Source: Natranaeroarchaeum sp042663585
Lineage (GTDB): Archaea > Halobacteriota > Halobacteria > Halobacteriales > Natronoarchaeaceae
NCBI RefSeq assembly: GCF_042663585.1
Contig: NZ_JBHTAN010000006.1
Coordinates: 1,240,001 to 1,304,000 of the forward strand
Length of the DNA stretch: 64,000 bases
Reading direction: 5' to 3'
This document shows, in pieces, positions 34,317 through 43,506 of the stretch. The notes under the pieces are model-generated. The model made no database searches and was not told the DNA's origin. It saw only the letters and a list, made by a program, of their open reading frames with translations. Position numbers and translations under genes: made by a program. Positions within the stretch are counted from its first letter, which is position 1; each line of letters opens with the position of its first letter.

Positions 34317-34628
34317 CTATCCGTCGCAACAGACGGTGTACTGCACGTCTGCATCGAGTACGGTCTTGACTTGGTCGGCGACGTCGTCGACCGAAGCGAA
34401 CGGGCCGAATTTGCTCACCGTTGCGCCGTCCGCTCGCAACGATATTACCCACCTGACGGACTCTTTTGGACCGGCACGACGGGTGATCAGCAGTGTCCTG
34501 TCCGGGGCGACGAGTCGGTAGCCGTCGTCCACGTCGTCGAGTGTCCAGTCGACAGCATCATCGAGGACTCGCTCTACAGTTCTCGCGAGTCGATGATCGA
34601 GGTCCGGCAGTACGTCCTCGGTGCCCAT
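34317..34628 (-). CDS. Hypothetical small acidic protein
   Basis: A 103-residue soluble protein. It begins with a helical segment (LARTVERVLDDAVDW), then strands DGYRLVAPDRTLLITRRAG and a C-terminal helix ending in QYTVCCDG with a vicinal cysteine pair. The start is the ATG at 34628. Composition fits a real haloarchaeal gene. Family not recognised. Confidence 0.6.
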   Translation of the reverse strand: MGTEDVLPDLDHRLARTVERVLDDAVDWTLDDVDDGYRLVAPDRTLLITRRAGPKESVRWVISLRADGATVSKFGPFASVDDVADQVKTVLDADVQYTVCCDG

Positions 34629-34789
34629 GCAGGAGAGGACGGGGGCCACGGACATATGGGTTCTGTGACCGACGAGATGGGGCTACTGGGGCGCCACACG
34701 CCCGACCGCAGTGCTCACCGATTCCCCCTTTCCTCGACGAACCACGTCAGTGTTGGCCGACGCAGTTGTGAGCGTCCGATCTCCCGAAA

Positions 34790-35261
34790 AATATAATTTT
34801 TATATATTATATGTGAACACGATAGGACACGTCAATGAGTAATCGGATAAAAAGATATGAGTGCCGAAATACAATCAATATATAGACGCAATAGGCCTGT
34901 TGATCCCAGATTTTTGATCTAAGACATTGAGATCTCTCTGTGGGGAGTCATTTTAGGTAGTTATTGTAAATAGAGATATAGAAGACAGTATACTCCAGTA
35001 ATTAGAAATCTAGCTCCAACTTCTGGATTTCCATGCCGATTTTAATGGATTTGTTTTTCAGAAGTCGACTGAATTCTGCGACAGAAGAAATAACAAATAA
35101 GATGGATAAATATAATGATTTCAGTTCCTGTATAGTTGTACCGATCCCACACCGATGCTGTGGTAGAGCCGATCCCACCCAACACACAATGCATCGACTG
35201 ATGAGCAACCGACGCGCACAGCCGGAGCAGGAATAAACCCTCAGGGTGAGATATTCAAGCA
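34790..35261. other. AT-rich stretch between a small gene and TauE
   Basis: Starts with a run of A/T (AAAAATATAATTTTTATATA) and stays AT-rich to about 35130. A minus-strand frame of 86 codons (35002-35262) and a plus frame of 67 codons overlap here, but their composition and overlap make both doubtful. Together with the AT-rich DNA at 36280-36430 it brackets the TauE gene. Confidence 0.45.
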
Positions 35262-36041
35262 ATGATAGATTCGCTGGCGTTCGCAGGACTACTGGTCGTT
35301 GTGATGACGGTTGCCGGGGCGGTAAACGGCGTCGCGGGCTTTGGCTTCGCGGTGGTGGCGACGATGGCGCTCGCGACGGTGGTCGATCCGGCCACCGCAG
35401 TCGTGTTCATGATCGTTCCGATACTGGGGGTGAACCTCTCGCTGATCGGCGAGCTATCCGGCGATCAGCTCCGGACCTGTGGGCGTCGGTTCGCACCGTT
35501 GTTGATCGCCGCACTGGTCGGGATGCTGGCCGGGTTAGTCGTTCTCGACGTGATTCCCGATGCGCCGTTGCGGGTCGGCCTCGGCCTCATTTCCCTGGCG
35601 TTCGTCGCCAGCGTACAGGAAACGGTCCGGCTTCCGACGCTCGAACGCGCCAAGGAAGCGTGTTTCGTCGAGTCTTCGGCGGGAATGGTTGCGGTCGGTG
35701 CCGTTTCAGGCGTCGTCTTCGGCGCGACGAACGTCGGCGTCCAACTCGTCGCCTATCTCAAGAGCTGTAACCTCTCACACGGACTGTTTATCGGCGTCAC
35801 GGCGATGGTGTTTCTGGGCCTCAACGGCGTCAGAGTCATCGCGGCCGGAGCGCTCGGCCTCTACCCCGATAGTATCGTCTTCATCGCCTCGATCGGTGCG
35901 ACCGTGCCGGCTGTAGCCGGCGTCGGAATCGGAAAGCGCCTCCGTGACCGGATCAGCCAGCGACTTCGGCGGACACTGGTTCTCTCCCTCCTGACCGTGA
36001 TCGGTGTCCGATTGATTCTGGGTGGGCTGGGTATCGCGTGA
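35262..36041 (+). CDS. TauE/SafE family membrane transporter
   Basis: A 259-residue protein with about eight membrane helices in two repeated halves. The half-repeat signatures are GAVNGVAGFGFAVV and GAVSGVVFGATNVGVQ, each with the glycine-rich turn of the family. Members export sulfite, sulfoacetate or other organosulfur anions. The substrate here is unknown. AT-rich DNA on both sides suggests acquisition by transfer. Confidence 0.85.
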   Translation: MIDSLAFAGLLVVVMTVAGAVNGVAGFGFAVVATMALATVVDPATAVVFMIVPILGVNLSLIGELSGDQLRTCGRRFAPLLIAALVGMLAGLVVLDVIPDAPLRVGLGLISLAFVASVQETVRLPTLERAKEACFVESSAGMVAVGAVSGVVFGATNVGVQLVAYLKSCNLSHGLFIGVTAMVFLGLNGVRVIAAGALGLYPDSIVFIASIGATVPAVAGVGIGKRLRDRISQRLRRTLVLSLLTVIGVRLILGGLGIA

Positions 36042-36464
36042 ACACGCCATTCCCGCCCGGAACAGCAGTACACCGGACTCCCGCGTACCGTCGACGGCGG
36101 TCGGCCCGGGAGGTCACACCGCTGGTACCGAGCCCATCTGACAGCCGTGAGTCCGAGTCGTAGAACATGCTGGGGTGCAGTCCTCCCGAGGTGACGGCGC
36201 GCGCACTCCCGGTCGAACGGGAAGACTGAGTTGTCTTTCTTCGGACACTCGCCACCCCGTCCGCAATTATAATTGGTTCTGATTTTTGCATAGTACAGGC
36301 TATATACTTACAGTATCGTACTATATCGACAACTATCTATAAAATAAAAAACATTAAAATATTTGAAAGTGTAGATATTCCAACCGTGAAACTGAGCCTG
36401 AGATCATTTCACTACATAACGGCAGTATCACCCGACTAAAGCCGGGTGTCGTCACCTCGAAGTA
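36042..36464. other. Non-coding region with an AT-rich core and a hairpin
   Basis: No gene is visible. Bases 36280-36375 are AT-rich. At 36429-36447 a hairpin (CACCCG, loop ACTAAAGC, CGGGTG) is followed by GTC then GTCACC. The shape resembles the right end of haloarchaeal IS200/IS605 elements, but a transposase frame is lacking. Confidence 0.4.
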
Positions 36465-36470
36465 TTTATA
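36465..36470 (+). promoter_or_regulatory. TATA-like box of the flavoprotein gene
   Basis: TTTATA is centred 27 bases before the ATG at 36494, indicating a leaderless message and selecting that start over the frame opening at 36446. Confidence 0.65.
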
Positions 36471-36493
36471 ACCGGGACACCCGATGTCAAAAT

Positions 36494-37753
36494 ATGGAAG
36501 CAGAGTACGACGTTGTGGTCGCTGGTGCAGGTCCAGCAGGTGGGCAATGTGCCCGGGACCTCGCCGCACGGGGCTACGACGTTCTCGTGCTTGAGACGGA
36601 ACCAGAAGCGGAGTTCCCCCGCCAGAGTAACAAGTCAACCGCCGGGACGTTCCCGTCGATGATGTCAGCGTTCGGCGTCCCCGACGATGTGGTCCAACAG
36701 TACACCGACACTGTCGTGCTGGAGTCCCCCAACGAACACTTCACGCGGAATATCTCCGGTGCGGTGATGGACTTTGCCGCGTTCAAGCGCTGGCTGGTCG
36801 AGAAGGCACGCGAGAACGGGGCGGAGTTCCGTTTCGACTCTCGCGTCGCCGGACCGATCATGCAGGACGGGGAGATTGCCGGCGTCAAGTACGATGGTGG
36901 CGAAGAGGTATACGGGAAGATCATCGTCGACGCCACGGGTCCGAGCGCGCCGCTGGCCTCAGAACTCGGCGTGAGCAATCTGGAACGCGAAAACCAGGCG
37001 ATCGGGATCGACTACCACATGGAGGGTATCGACTTCGAACAGGACGGATACGCCGACCTACACGACTCCATGATGCTCCGTTTGGATCACGACATCGCAC
37101 CTGGTGGCTACTCGTGGATATTCCACACCGGCGAGGACACCGCAAAGGTCGGCGTCTGCTACCTCCAGAACGAGCGCCACCGCGAGAAGTCGAAAAGCGG
37201 GATGACGATCGACGACTATATGCAGCACTGGTTCGATACCGATCCGCGGTTCGAGAACGCGAGCATGATCGAGGGCGGCGACATCCTCCGCGGTTCGGCA
37301 CATATCCAGATGCCGGGCGAGATGAGTACGGACAGTTTCATGGCAATCGGCGATACCATGCCCACCATCGATCCCCTGTGGGGCGAAGGGATCAACAAGT
37401 GTATGCAGTCGGGGCGGAAGGCGGCAATCGCCGCCGATCACTGTCTCACGCCTAAAGATCCAGACACCTCCGCGAAGCAACTCTCAGTGTACGACAAACT
37501 ATGGCACGAAAAAGTTGCACCGAAAATGAAGTCGCGGCTGCTGATGACCGAAGTCCTGTATCTCGCAGCGAACGACAGATACGACACGTTGATGCGTGAT
37601 CTGAACCGTCTCGACGACGAGACACTGGCCAAAGCGAACGACGGAGACAAGGGAGCGATCATGAAGCTACTACATCTCGGGGATATCCCGGAACTGGGCA
37701 AGTGGGCACAGCGTCGGCTTCTAGACCCGTCAAATAGGTGGAATCCGTCCTGA
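36494..37753 (+). CDS. Geranylgeranyl-reductase-type FAD-dependent oxidoreductase
   Basis: A 419-residue flavoprotein. The FAD-binding glycine motif is VAGAGPAGGQCARDLA, with the ribose-binding Glu in VLVLETEP; a second FAD motif holds MAIGDTMPTIDPLWGEGINKC. This is the geranylgeranyl reductase family, whose members saturate isoprenoid chains of archaeal lipids, menaquinone or other prenyl compounds. The exact substrate is not determined. The gene is monocistronic and stands next to AT-rich DNA. Confidence 0.85.
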   Translation: MEAEYDVVVAGAGPAGGQCARDLAARGYDVLVLETEPEAEFPRQSNKSTAGTFPSMMSAFGVPDDVVQQYTDTVVLESPNEHFTRNISGAVMDFAAFKRWLVEKARENGAEFRFDSRVAGPIMQDGEIAGVKYDGGEEVYGKIIVDATGPSAPLASELGVSNLERENQAIGIDYHMEGIDFEQDGYADLHDSMMLRLDHDIAPGGYSWIFHTGEDTAKVGVCYLQNERHREKSKSGMTIDDYMQHWFDTDPRFENASMIEGGDILRGSAHIQMPGEMSTDSFMAIGDTMPTIDPLWGEGINKCMQSGRKAAIAADHCLTPKDPDTSAKQLSVYDKLWHEKVAPKMKSRLLMTEVLYLAANDRYDTLMRDLNRLDDETLAKANDGDKGAIMKLLHLGDIPELGKWAQRRLLDPSNRWNPS

Positions 37754-37877
37754 GCAGACGGGCTTTCTTTTCCTCAGATCGAACGGGGCCGAACTCTCAG
37801 TCGACAGTATAAACCACGTAACAGCCCGGTATACGCCGAGTAACTATACCACATTGGTGAAATACAACAGACGACCC

Positions 37878-38027
37878 ATGCCACGATGTGACAACTGTGG
37901 AGGCTTCGTAACGCGTAATTTCGCTCGAGTCTTCGGAGACAACCAGGATAACGTCCAGGGCTGTATGGAGTGCTGTGACCGCACGGCAGTCAGAGAGGGC
38001 GGCGTTGTGGCGAATCCGTCGACCTGA
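37878..38027 (+). CDS. 49-residue zinc-finger protein
   Basis: A short frame with CDNC and, 30 residues later, CMECC, spaced as in the small haloarchaeal family of one-knuckle zinc proteins (pattern MPRCDxCG...FARVF). A TATA-like ACTATACC lies about 29 bases upstream of the ATG. Function unknown; these proteins are often regulators of motility, biofilm or stress in Haloferax. Confidence 0.75.
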   Translation: MPRCDNCGGFVTRNFARVFGDNQDNVQGCMECCDRTAVREGGVVANPST

Positions 38028-38320
38028 GCGCCGCTTCCGTTTGCTCTGTCACGGCTAGTGAGTTCTCGGAGCCGTGGTACGCTCACCACGCTCTCTGCGT
38101 TCCAGCCCCACCAGCCCACCAGAACGGTATCACGGACGGGCGCTTCTCGGCCGGCAGTCGGATCGTCTCGCGACCGGTTGTTACTACTTTAGTAGGACCT
38201 GTTTACTTCCGGACAACTGGTGTTGTCGGGACCAGGAGCGGCGTCCCAATCTACCCTGACCGGCGGGTGTGACTGCCTGGATAGCTTGCGGGATGGCGTG
38301 TGAGCAGAGCTGCTAGGGGA

Positions 38321-39196
38321 CTATGCGCCATAGCCGACCACGCCGACGAGCACGCAGAACACGAGAACTCGGTCCCGGCTGAGTCGGTCGGCCAGCCGCC
38401 CGACAACCGGCTGTGTAACGCCGTTGACGACGAAAAACGCCGAGAACAGGCCACCGGCCGTAGTCTGCGAGACGCCGTGGTGGGCCACGAGAAACGAGGG
38501 GAGAAACGAGGCCGTCCCCTGCCAGACGAACGCACAGAGCACGGAAACGCCAACGGTGAACGCGATTGGTCGGCGGCTCAGCAACTCGACGAGTGGACCC
38601 AGTTCGAACCGCTCGGCCATCGGCTGGTCCGGTCGTTCCGGTTCGGTCGGCCGGACGCGCCAGGCGAACGTCACGAAGACGGGGAGAGCAACCACAACGC
38701 CGAGCGCAATCGCGTAGCGCCAGCCCAGACGGACGCCGACGGACGCTGCACCGATCGGAGCGAGCAACCCAGCTAACGGCGCGCCGACGTTGTGCAGGCC
38801 CAGCGCAGTACCGGTGTTCTCGAAGTTCTTTGTCAACAGGGTCGCGGCAACGCTAAAGTGTAGTCCGGCCCCGGCACCCAGAAAGACCGCGAACAGGACG
38901 AACGCGGGCAGCGACGGCGAGAGCGCGAGCGATGCGCTCCCGAGACCTGTCAGTCCGATCGCCGCGAGAATGATCCGGCGCTCCCCGAAGCGGTCACCGA
39001 GAACGCCGCTCGGGAACTGGGAGAGCGCGTACGCCAGCCACATCCCCGAGAGGGCGAGGCCGACCGTCGCGTTCGACGTGTCGAACGCCTCGACGATGTT
39101 CAGGACGACTGGGCTGATAGCGAGGCGAGCGGTCATTGTGACAAAGAAGGCCAGCGTACACAGCGCCAGTAGGGTGTGGCGATACGACCAGCGCAT
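38321..39196 (-). pseudogene. MFS transporter lacking its C-terminal third
   Basis: The frame encodes 291 residues of a 12-helix permease. The N-terminal half is normal (GMWLAYALSQFPSGVLGDRFGERR is the loop 2-3 motif region), and the seventh to ninth helices follow. It stops right after the second copy of the motif (GRLADRLSRDR) and one further helix ending VGVVGYGA. Family members continue for about 100 residues. None of the three frames downstream encodes the missing helices. A 3' deletion is the likely cause; a functional short form is unlikely. Confidence 0.65.
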
Positions 39197-39352
39197 CGGC
39201 TCAGCGCTCCACGTGGAGCGTCCAGATCTCCAGTTGCGGGCTCATCCTCGGTTGACGTCTTGTCATCATCTACACCAGTGGCGGGAAACGGAAATGAATC
39301 ACTATCCGACTGCGACATTGCGCGGTTCGAGCGAACGCTGCGAGGGGCGTTC

Positions 39353-41305
39353 CTAGATCTCGGTGACGCGCTCGTGTTCGACGTCGAGCGCGGCGGCGTC
39401 CTCGTACAGCAGCGCAACGACGAGATACGGGGCGTACTCCCGGAAGTACGCGACCAGATCGGCGATGCGGTCGGAGTCGATAGCCTCTAGTGAGTCCAGT
39501 AGCATGAACGGGACCGTCTCGTACACCTCGTGGACGAGATAGCCCGCCAGTGCGAATACGAGCCCGGTCACCTCCCGCTCGCTCTCGCTGAGGTGATCGA
39601 TGTCGTCCTCGTAGGCAGTCCCACTGTCCGTCGTTCTGACGATCTTGAGATCGAACGTGCTCTTCGAGACCTTCCGACGGCCCTCGCGGACCTCACGCTC
39701 ACTACGCTGGATCCAGATCCGATCGAGGTTATCGTACTCCAGGACGTCGAGGAGGCTCTCCATGTGGCCGTTGAACGCCTCGACGGCTTCCTCTTCGATC
39801 CGGTCGATGCGGGTTCGGAGTTCGGTGAGTTCCTCGGCGATTTCGTCACGTCTCGTTTCCAGGCGCTCACGCTCGTCGAGACGGGATTCGATCGACTCGA
39901 TCTCCTCTTCGATCTCCCGGCGTTCGCGCTCCTTTTGCTCGATCTGGAACTCGATAGAGTTGGCTTCTTTGTGGTAGTCGAGCACCTCCTCGTAGGTTTC
40001 GGACTCCAGCTCTTCGACCTCGGATTCGAGCTGTTCGACGGCGTCGGTCAGTTCCTCACGCTGGACCTCGTAATCCTCCAGTCGCTCGGACCGATCAGCT
40101 ATCTCGTCGCCGACCTCCTCGATACGACGTTCCAGGTTGGCGGATTCCGAGCGCGTCGATTCCAGTTCGTCGACCTCTTTCCGTCGTTCTCTGAGCTGAT
40201 TCGACAGCTCAGACCGTTTCTGAAGCTTCTCCTGACGGCTCGACTGCAACTGCTCGATAGTTCGTTCGATCTCCTTGCGCTCGACCTCCGAGCCGCAGGT
40301 CCAGCAGACGACCGAATCCGAGTCCGAAAGTAGCTGATCGGTCACGTCGCCGCCGGAAGCGTCCCCAACACCCAGTTCGGTGGCCTCTTCCAGCCGTTCC
40401 TCGTTGAACTGGATCGTGCTCTGCAGCTGGCTGATCTCGGCCGTTAACGACTCCTTTTGGCCCTCCAGTGTCTCGATCTCGGCGCGTAGCCGCTCTACCT
40501 CGGCAGCGCGGTCGGCCGGAAGCGATTCGAGCTCCGCTTCGAGTTCCTCGCGCTCCGATTTCAGCGCCTCGATACTTTCTCGCTCGGTATCGATCCGGCG
40601 TCGCGTCCGTTCGAGCTCCGACCGGACCGACTGAAGCTCGTCGAGTTTCGTTTCGAGCTCCTCTTTCTCCGTGCGCGAGGTTTCGACATCCGCGTCGACC
40701 TCGTCGATCTTCGCCTCGATGTCGGTGAGTTCCGTCTCTAGCTCCTCGATCTCGCTGGACAGTCGCGTGCGTTGCTCTTCGAGGCCCGGGAGCTTCACCG
40801 CAAGGTCGTCGAGTTCGTCCAACTGCTCGTCGAGTCTGCGTTTCTCAGCCGTCCGATCTTCTATCTCCGAGCGGATCGCCGTCGTGTCGACGGGTCGCAT
40901 GATGAGTTCGCGCAGGTCGTCGCCGCGCGCCACAGCGCGGCGCGCCTCGTTCGACTCCAGCAGGAAAGCGAACAGATCGGCAATCTCGCTGTCCTCCAGA
41001 TACGGATTGCCATCTGTGACGATGGTGCCTCCGCTCCGTTCGAGCGACCGCTCGTAGACCTCATCATCGAACTCCAGGCTGGCCCGCCCGGCGTCGGCGT
41101 CGGCCTTCAGCGAGATGTCGTCGCTTCCCAGTGCCGCCATGATGGCCTGCAAGAGCGAGGTTCGGTTCGTAGCATTCCGGCCGGTGAGTGCCGTTACTCC
41201 CCGGTAAAGCGTCACAGAGGTCTCGTCGATACCGCCGATATTCTCGGCTCGGACGGTAACCTGATCGGGGAGGGCCTCGGTGTTCATACTAGTACCTGAG
41301 TCCAT
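39353..41305 (-). CDS. Archaea-specific SMC-related protein
   Basis: A 650-residue protein with ABC-type head halves at the ends (residues 1-145 and about 540-650) and two long coiled coils (about 145-325 and 345-530) joined by a zinc-hook-like turn, CWTC (C334, C337). The Walker A position reads GRNATNRTS (residues 42-50), so the invariant GK is replaced; the Walker B region is PFMLLDSLEAID without the usual DEP. A TATA-like box at 41331-41336 is 29 bases before the start. It lies downstream of an RdfA-family gene. The family role is unknown; loss of ATPase residues points to a structural or regulated role. Confidence 0.88.
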   Translation of the reverse strand: MDSGTSMNTEALPDQVTVRAENIGGIDETSVTLYRGVTALTGRNATNRTSLLQAIMAALGSDDISLKADADAGRASLEFDDEVYERSLERSGGTIVTDGNPYLEDSEIADLFAFLLESNEARRAVARGDDLRELIMRPVDTTAIRSEIEDRTAEKRRLDEQLDELDDLAVKLPGLEEQRTRLSSEIEELETELTDIEAKIDEVDADVETSRTEKEELETKLDELQSVRSELERTRRRIDTERESIEALKSEREELEAELESLPADRAAEVERLRAEIETLEGQKESLTAEISQLQSTIQFNEERLEEATELGVGDASGGDVTDQLLSDSDSVVCWTCGSEVERKEIERTIEQLQSSRQEKLQKRSELSNQLRERRKEVDELESTRSESANLERRIEEVGDEIADRSERLEDYEVQREELTDAVEQLESEVEELESETYEEVLDYHKEANSIEFQIEQKERERREIEEEIESIESRLDERERLETRRDEIAEELTELRTRIDRIEEEAVEAFNGHMESLLDVLEYDNLDRIWIQRSEREVREGRRKVSKSTFDLKIVRTTDSGTAYEDDIDHLSESEREVTGLVFALAGYLVHEVYETVPFMLLDSLEAIDSDRIADLVAYFREYAPYLVVALLYEDAAALDVEHERVTEI

Positions 41306-41330
41306 TGTCAGAGCGTTTGTAGCTCTCCAT

Positions 41331-41336
41331 ATTTAT
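41331..41336 (-). promoter_or_regulatory. TATA-like box of the SMC-related gene
   Basis: Reads ATAAAT on the minus strand, centred 29 bases before the ATG at 41305. The SMC-related gene therefore has its own promoter besides any readthrough from rdfA. Confidence 0.6.
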
Positions 41337-41447
41337 TTGTTCGTTATTCTACGGTCCGGATCGCGGAACGGCGGTACTGATTACACATGTACAGATGTAA
41401 ACGGTCGGGCTGAACAGTCGTCCGGACCGGAGCCGGTCTCTCGCAGT

Positions 41448-42098
41448 TTAACTCTCTGCGCCTGACTCGGAGTCGTTCTCACACTCACAGCCCCCGCGCT
41501 CGAGCAGGTCACCGGCCGTATACTGGTTGCCACAGTCACTGCAGATGATGGAGACGTCGACAAGCACGTCGTACTCGCCGAGATTGATCGCGTCTGACCG
41601 ATCGAGGCGCTCGATAGTGTCGTCGGTCACCGCTACGGTCCGGTTCTGTAACGCGCGGATCTTGTCGCGAGCGTTCTCGATTCGTTCTTCGTCGTCCGGC
41701 GTGACCATCGACGTATCGAGACAGTCGGTCAGATGGTTGTGAACGGTCTGGTGGGACACGAAATCCTGTTCGACCTGCTCGATTGGGACGGAGCCGTGTT
41801 CGAGTTCTCGCCGCGTTTCCGTACGCATCCCGCTGCTCACGTCGTCATCAGTCAGGAGCCGATAGGTGTTCTCGATCTCGCCGTCCTTGTACGCGACACC
41901 GGCCTCGTCCATCGCCGCGCGGAGGATCGATCGGTTGACGTACTGTGCAAGCTCTCGCAAACTATACCGCTCCTCACCGCGCCCCGTCCAGTACGCTACC
42001 AGTTCGTCGTTCAGCGCTGTGAGGTCGTACTCCTCCAGCACGCGACCGACTTTGCAGCCGCAGTCGATGTCGTGGAGTCGCTCGTCGGATGTTGTCAC
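41448..42098 (-). CDS. RdfA family protein (rod-determining factor type)
   Basis: A 216-residue protein. The N-terminal part matches the RdfA family: KVGRVLEEYDL, DELVAYWTG and YSLRELAQYVNRSIL, then NTYRLLTDDDVSSGMR. The C-terminal quarter adds a probable zinc site (CSDC at 186-189, CEC at 204-206). RdfA in Haloferax volcanii is needed for rod shape, but most haloarchaea carry several paralogues of unknown role, commonly beside an SMC-related gene as here. The start is GTG at 42098; a TATA-like GTATTTAC lies about 30 bases upstream. Confidence 0.85.
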   Translation of the reverse strand: MTTSDERLHDIDCGCKVGRVLEEYDLTALNDELVAYWTGRGEERYSLRELAQYVNRSILRAAMDEAGVAYKDGEIENTYRLLTDDDVSSGMRTETRRELEHGSVPIEQVEQDFVSHQTVHNHLTDCLDTSMVTPDDEERIENARDKIRALQNRTVAVTDDTIERLDRSDAINLGEYDVLVDVSIICSDCGNQYTAGDLLERGGCECENDSESGAES

Positions 42099-42487
42099 GA
42101 TATTTTGTATAGGTCAGCGGCAATGTAAATACTTTCTTCTCAGCGGTCTGCGGCGGTTTCTCTGTGTAGTAGATAACTGTTACCTACTAGAAGATTCTGC
42201 TTACTTCAGGATCATCAAACCGGCCAGCGGGTTGAACAACCCCATAAAACCGGTAGGACCCGAGTACTATGATGTCTCATCCTGTCAGAGCTGGACGAGG
42301 AGAGATTTGACCAGTTTCGCCGCGAATTGCACCCAAATCGAACCACTATAATATCCGTCAAAGTCGGAAAACCGACAGACAGTGTCACTGTCACGACACC
42401 ACTGACACCGTACTATGTCGGCCAGAAATATAGTGTATATTACATTTGCCGTCAGATGTATATACGCCTAACCTGAACTTATTTCTC

Positions 42488-42607
42488 ATGCCGAAGTGGC
42501 TATCCGACAGTGAACGAAAGCGTATTGCAGAGTTCGCGGAAACGCCGAAATACGAACGGGACCCCGAGATGCTGGCTCCGGACGACGACGACAAGGACGA
42601 CGATTAG
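42488..42607 (+). CDS. 39-residue acidic small protein
   Basis: A short frame beginning MPKWLSDSERKRIAEF and ending in a run of Asp residues. A well-placed TATATA (42459-42464) is centred 26 bases before the ATG, which supports a leaderless transcript. The amphipathic N-terminal helix and acidic tail suggest a partner-binding peptide. It is divergent from the RdfA/SMC pair. Confidence 0.55.
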   Translation: MPKWLSDSERKRIAEFAETPKYERDPEMLAPDDDDKDDD

Positions 42608-42827
42608 ACGCCCTCCGAGTGTGTGCTCGCTGCCCACCAGTAGCTGCCATGGCTCTACAGCGTAGCACATACCGGCACCGATCCGCTACAGCAGGCCCGA
42701 AAATCGTCGAGCCGCAGGTGTAGAACAGCGGTTCGACGTCGCGCAAGTGTCACCGACGTGCCCGGAGTGCCGTGCTTGTGGAACTAATCCTCATTGAAGC
42801 GCCACAGCAGACCATCATCAGCGGTCT

Positions 42828-43235
42828 CAGCCGATTGAATCGATATCTACTCCGACCGCGCCGGAAAGCGAGACGACGGCTGTCGTGAGCAGGATTGCCG
42901 ATGACCTCCACCAAGAGGACGAGACTATACTGTCAGTCGCCGGCGGTGAACGTCTCGACGGACTCCTCTCGCCGTTCGTCGCCGATCGGTCTGTATATTC
43001 GATGTGTTCCTTCCCAAGCAGGTACGGCCCTCTGCCCTGGGTCGCTGGCCAATGACAGAGCGCAGAGGACGAACGGGACGAGAGTAGACGGAAAATCACT
43101 GCTGACTGTCCCGGGGACCGTGATGGCGCTCACACGGAGTGTTTGCTGGAGTGGCGACCGATGGACGACGTGGCGCTGGAGGTCGCCGCTGCTAAGACAG
43201 TCGCGGACACGTTCCAGAGCCGGTCAGTTACTCGA
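42828..43235 (+). pseudogene. Decayed reading frame of unknown origin
   Basis: One frame (42828-43055) reads ESETTAVVSRIADDLHQ, then DETILSVAGGERLDGLLSPF and stops. A second frame later reads EWRPMDDVALEVAAAKTVAD then TFQSRSV. Both stretches look protein-like, with haloarchaeal amino acid use, but no single frame joins them. I do not recognise the parent gene. Confidence 0.4.
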
Positions 43236-43506
43236 CCATGTTTTCCGCCTGGATCTGTTCCCAGATTTCCTCGCCCGCATCCGTGATGCCGTAGACGCGC
43301 CCCTTTTTTCGGTCCTCCGACACGAGTAGGTCCACGAGTTCCCGCTCGCGCAGACTGCTTAATGCTCGTGAAATGTGTGCGATCCCGGCCCCAGAATCGC
43401 TAGCTATCTGTGTCGGCGTCGCTGGGCCTTCTGACAGTCTCCGGAGTACTTCGACACGATACCGCGAACTGATAACGAATCCGATCTCGTCCCATTCGTC
43501 GTTCAT
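43228..43506 (-). CDS. Winged-helix transcriptional regulator
   Basis: A 92-residue DNA-binding protein. A helix-turn-helix (TPTQIASDSGAGIAHISRAL) is followed by the wing (LLVSEDRKKGRVYGIT) and a short dimerisation helix, as in ArsR/MarR-like haloarchaeal regulators. It ends exactly within the decayed frame region. Repeated AGCTATC words upstream of the gene could be its operator, which is inference. Confidence 0.8.
   Translation of the reverse strand: MNDEWDEIGFVISSRYRVEVLRRLSEGPATPTQIASDSGAGIAHISRALSSLRERELVDLLVSEDRKKGRVYGITDAGEEIWEQIQAENMVE

Noticed and set aside
35002..35262. 86-codon minus-strand frame in AT-rich DNA
   Set aside because: It overlaps another weak frame, has cysteine-rich and non-acidic composition unlike neighbours, and reaches the start of TauE. 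Kept only as a remark.
39353..41305. Calling the SMC-related protein a Rad50 or canonical SMC
   Set aside because: Walker A lacks GK and the signature and Walker B are degenerate; context beside RdfA indicates the archaea-specific family instead.
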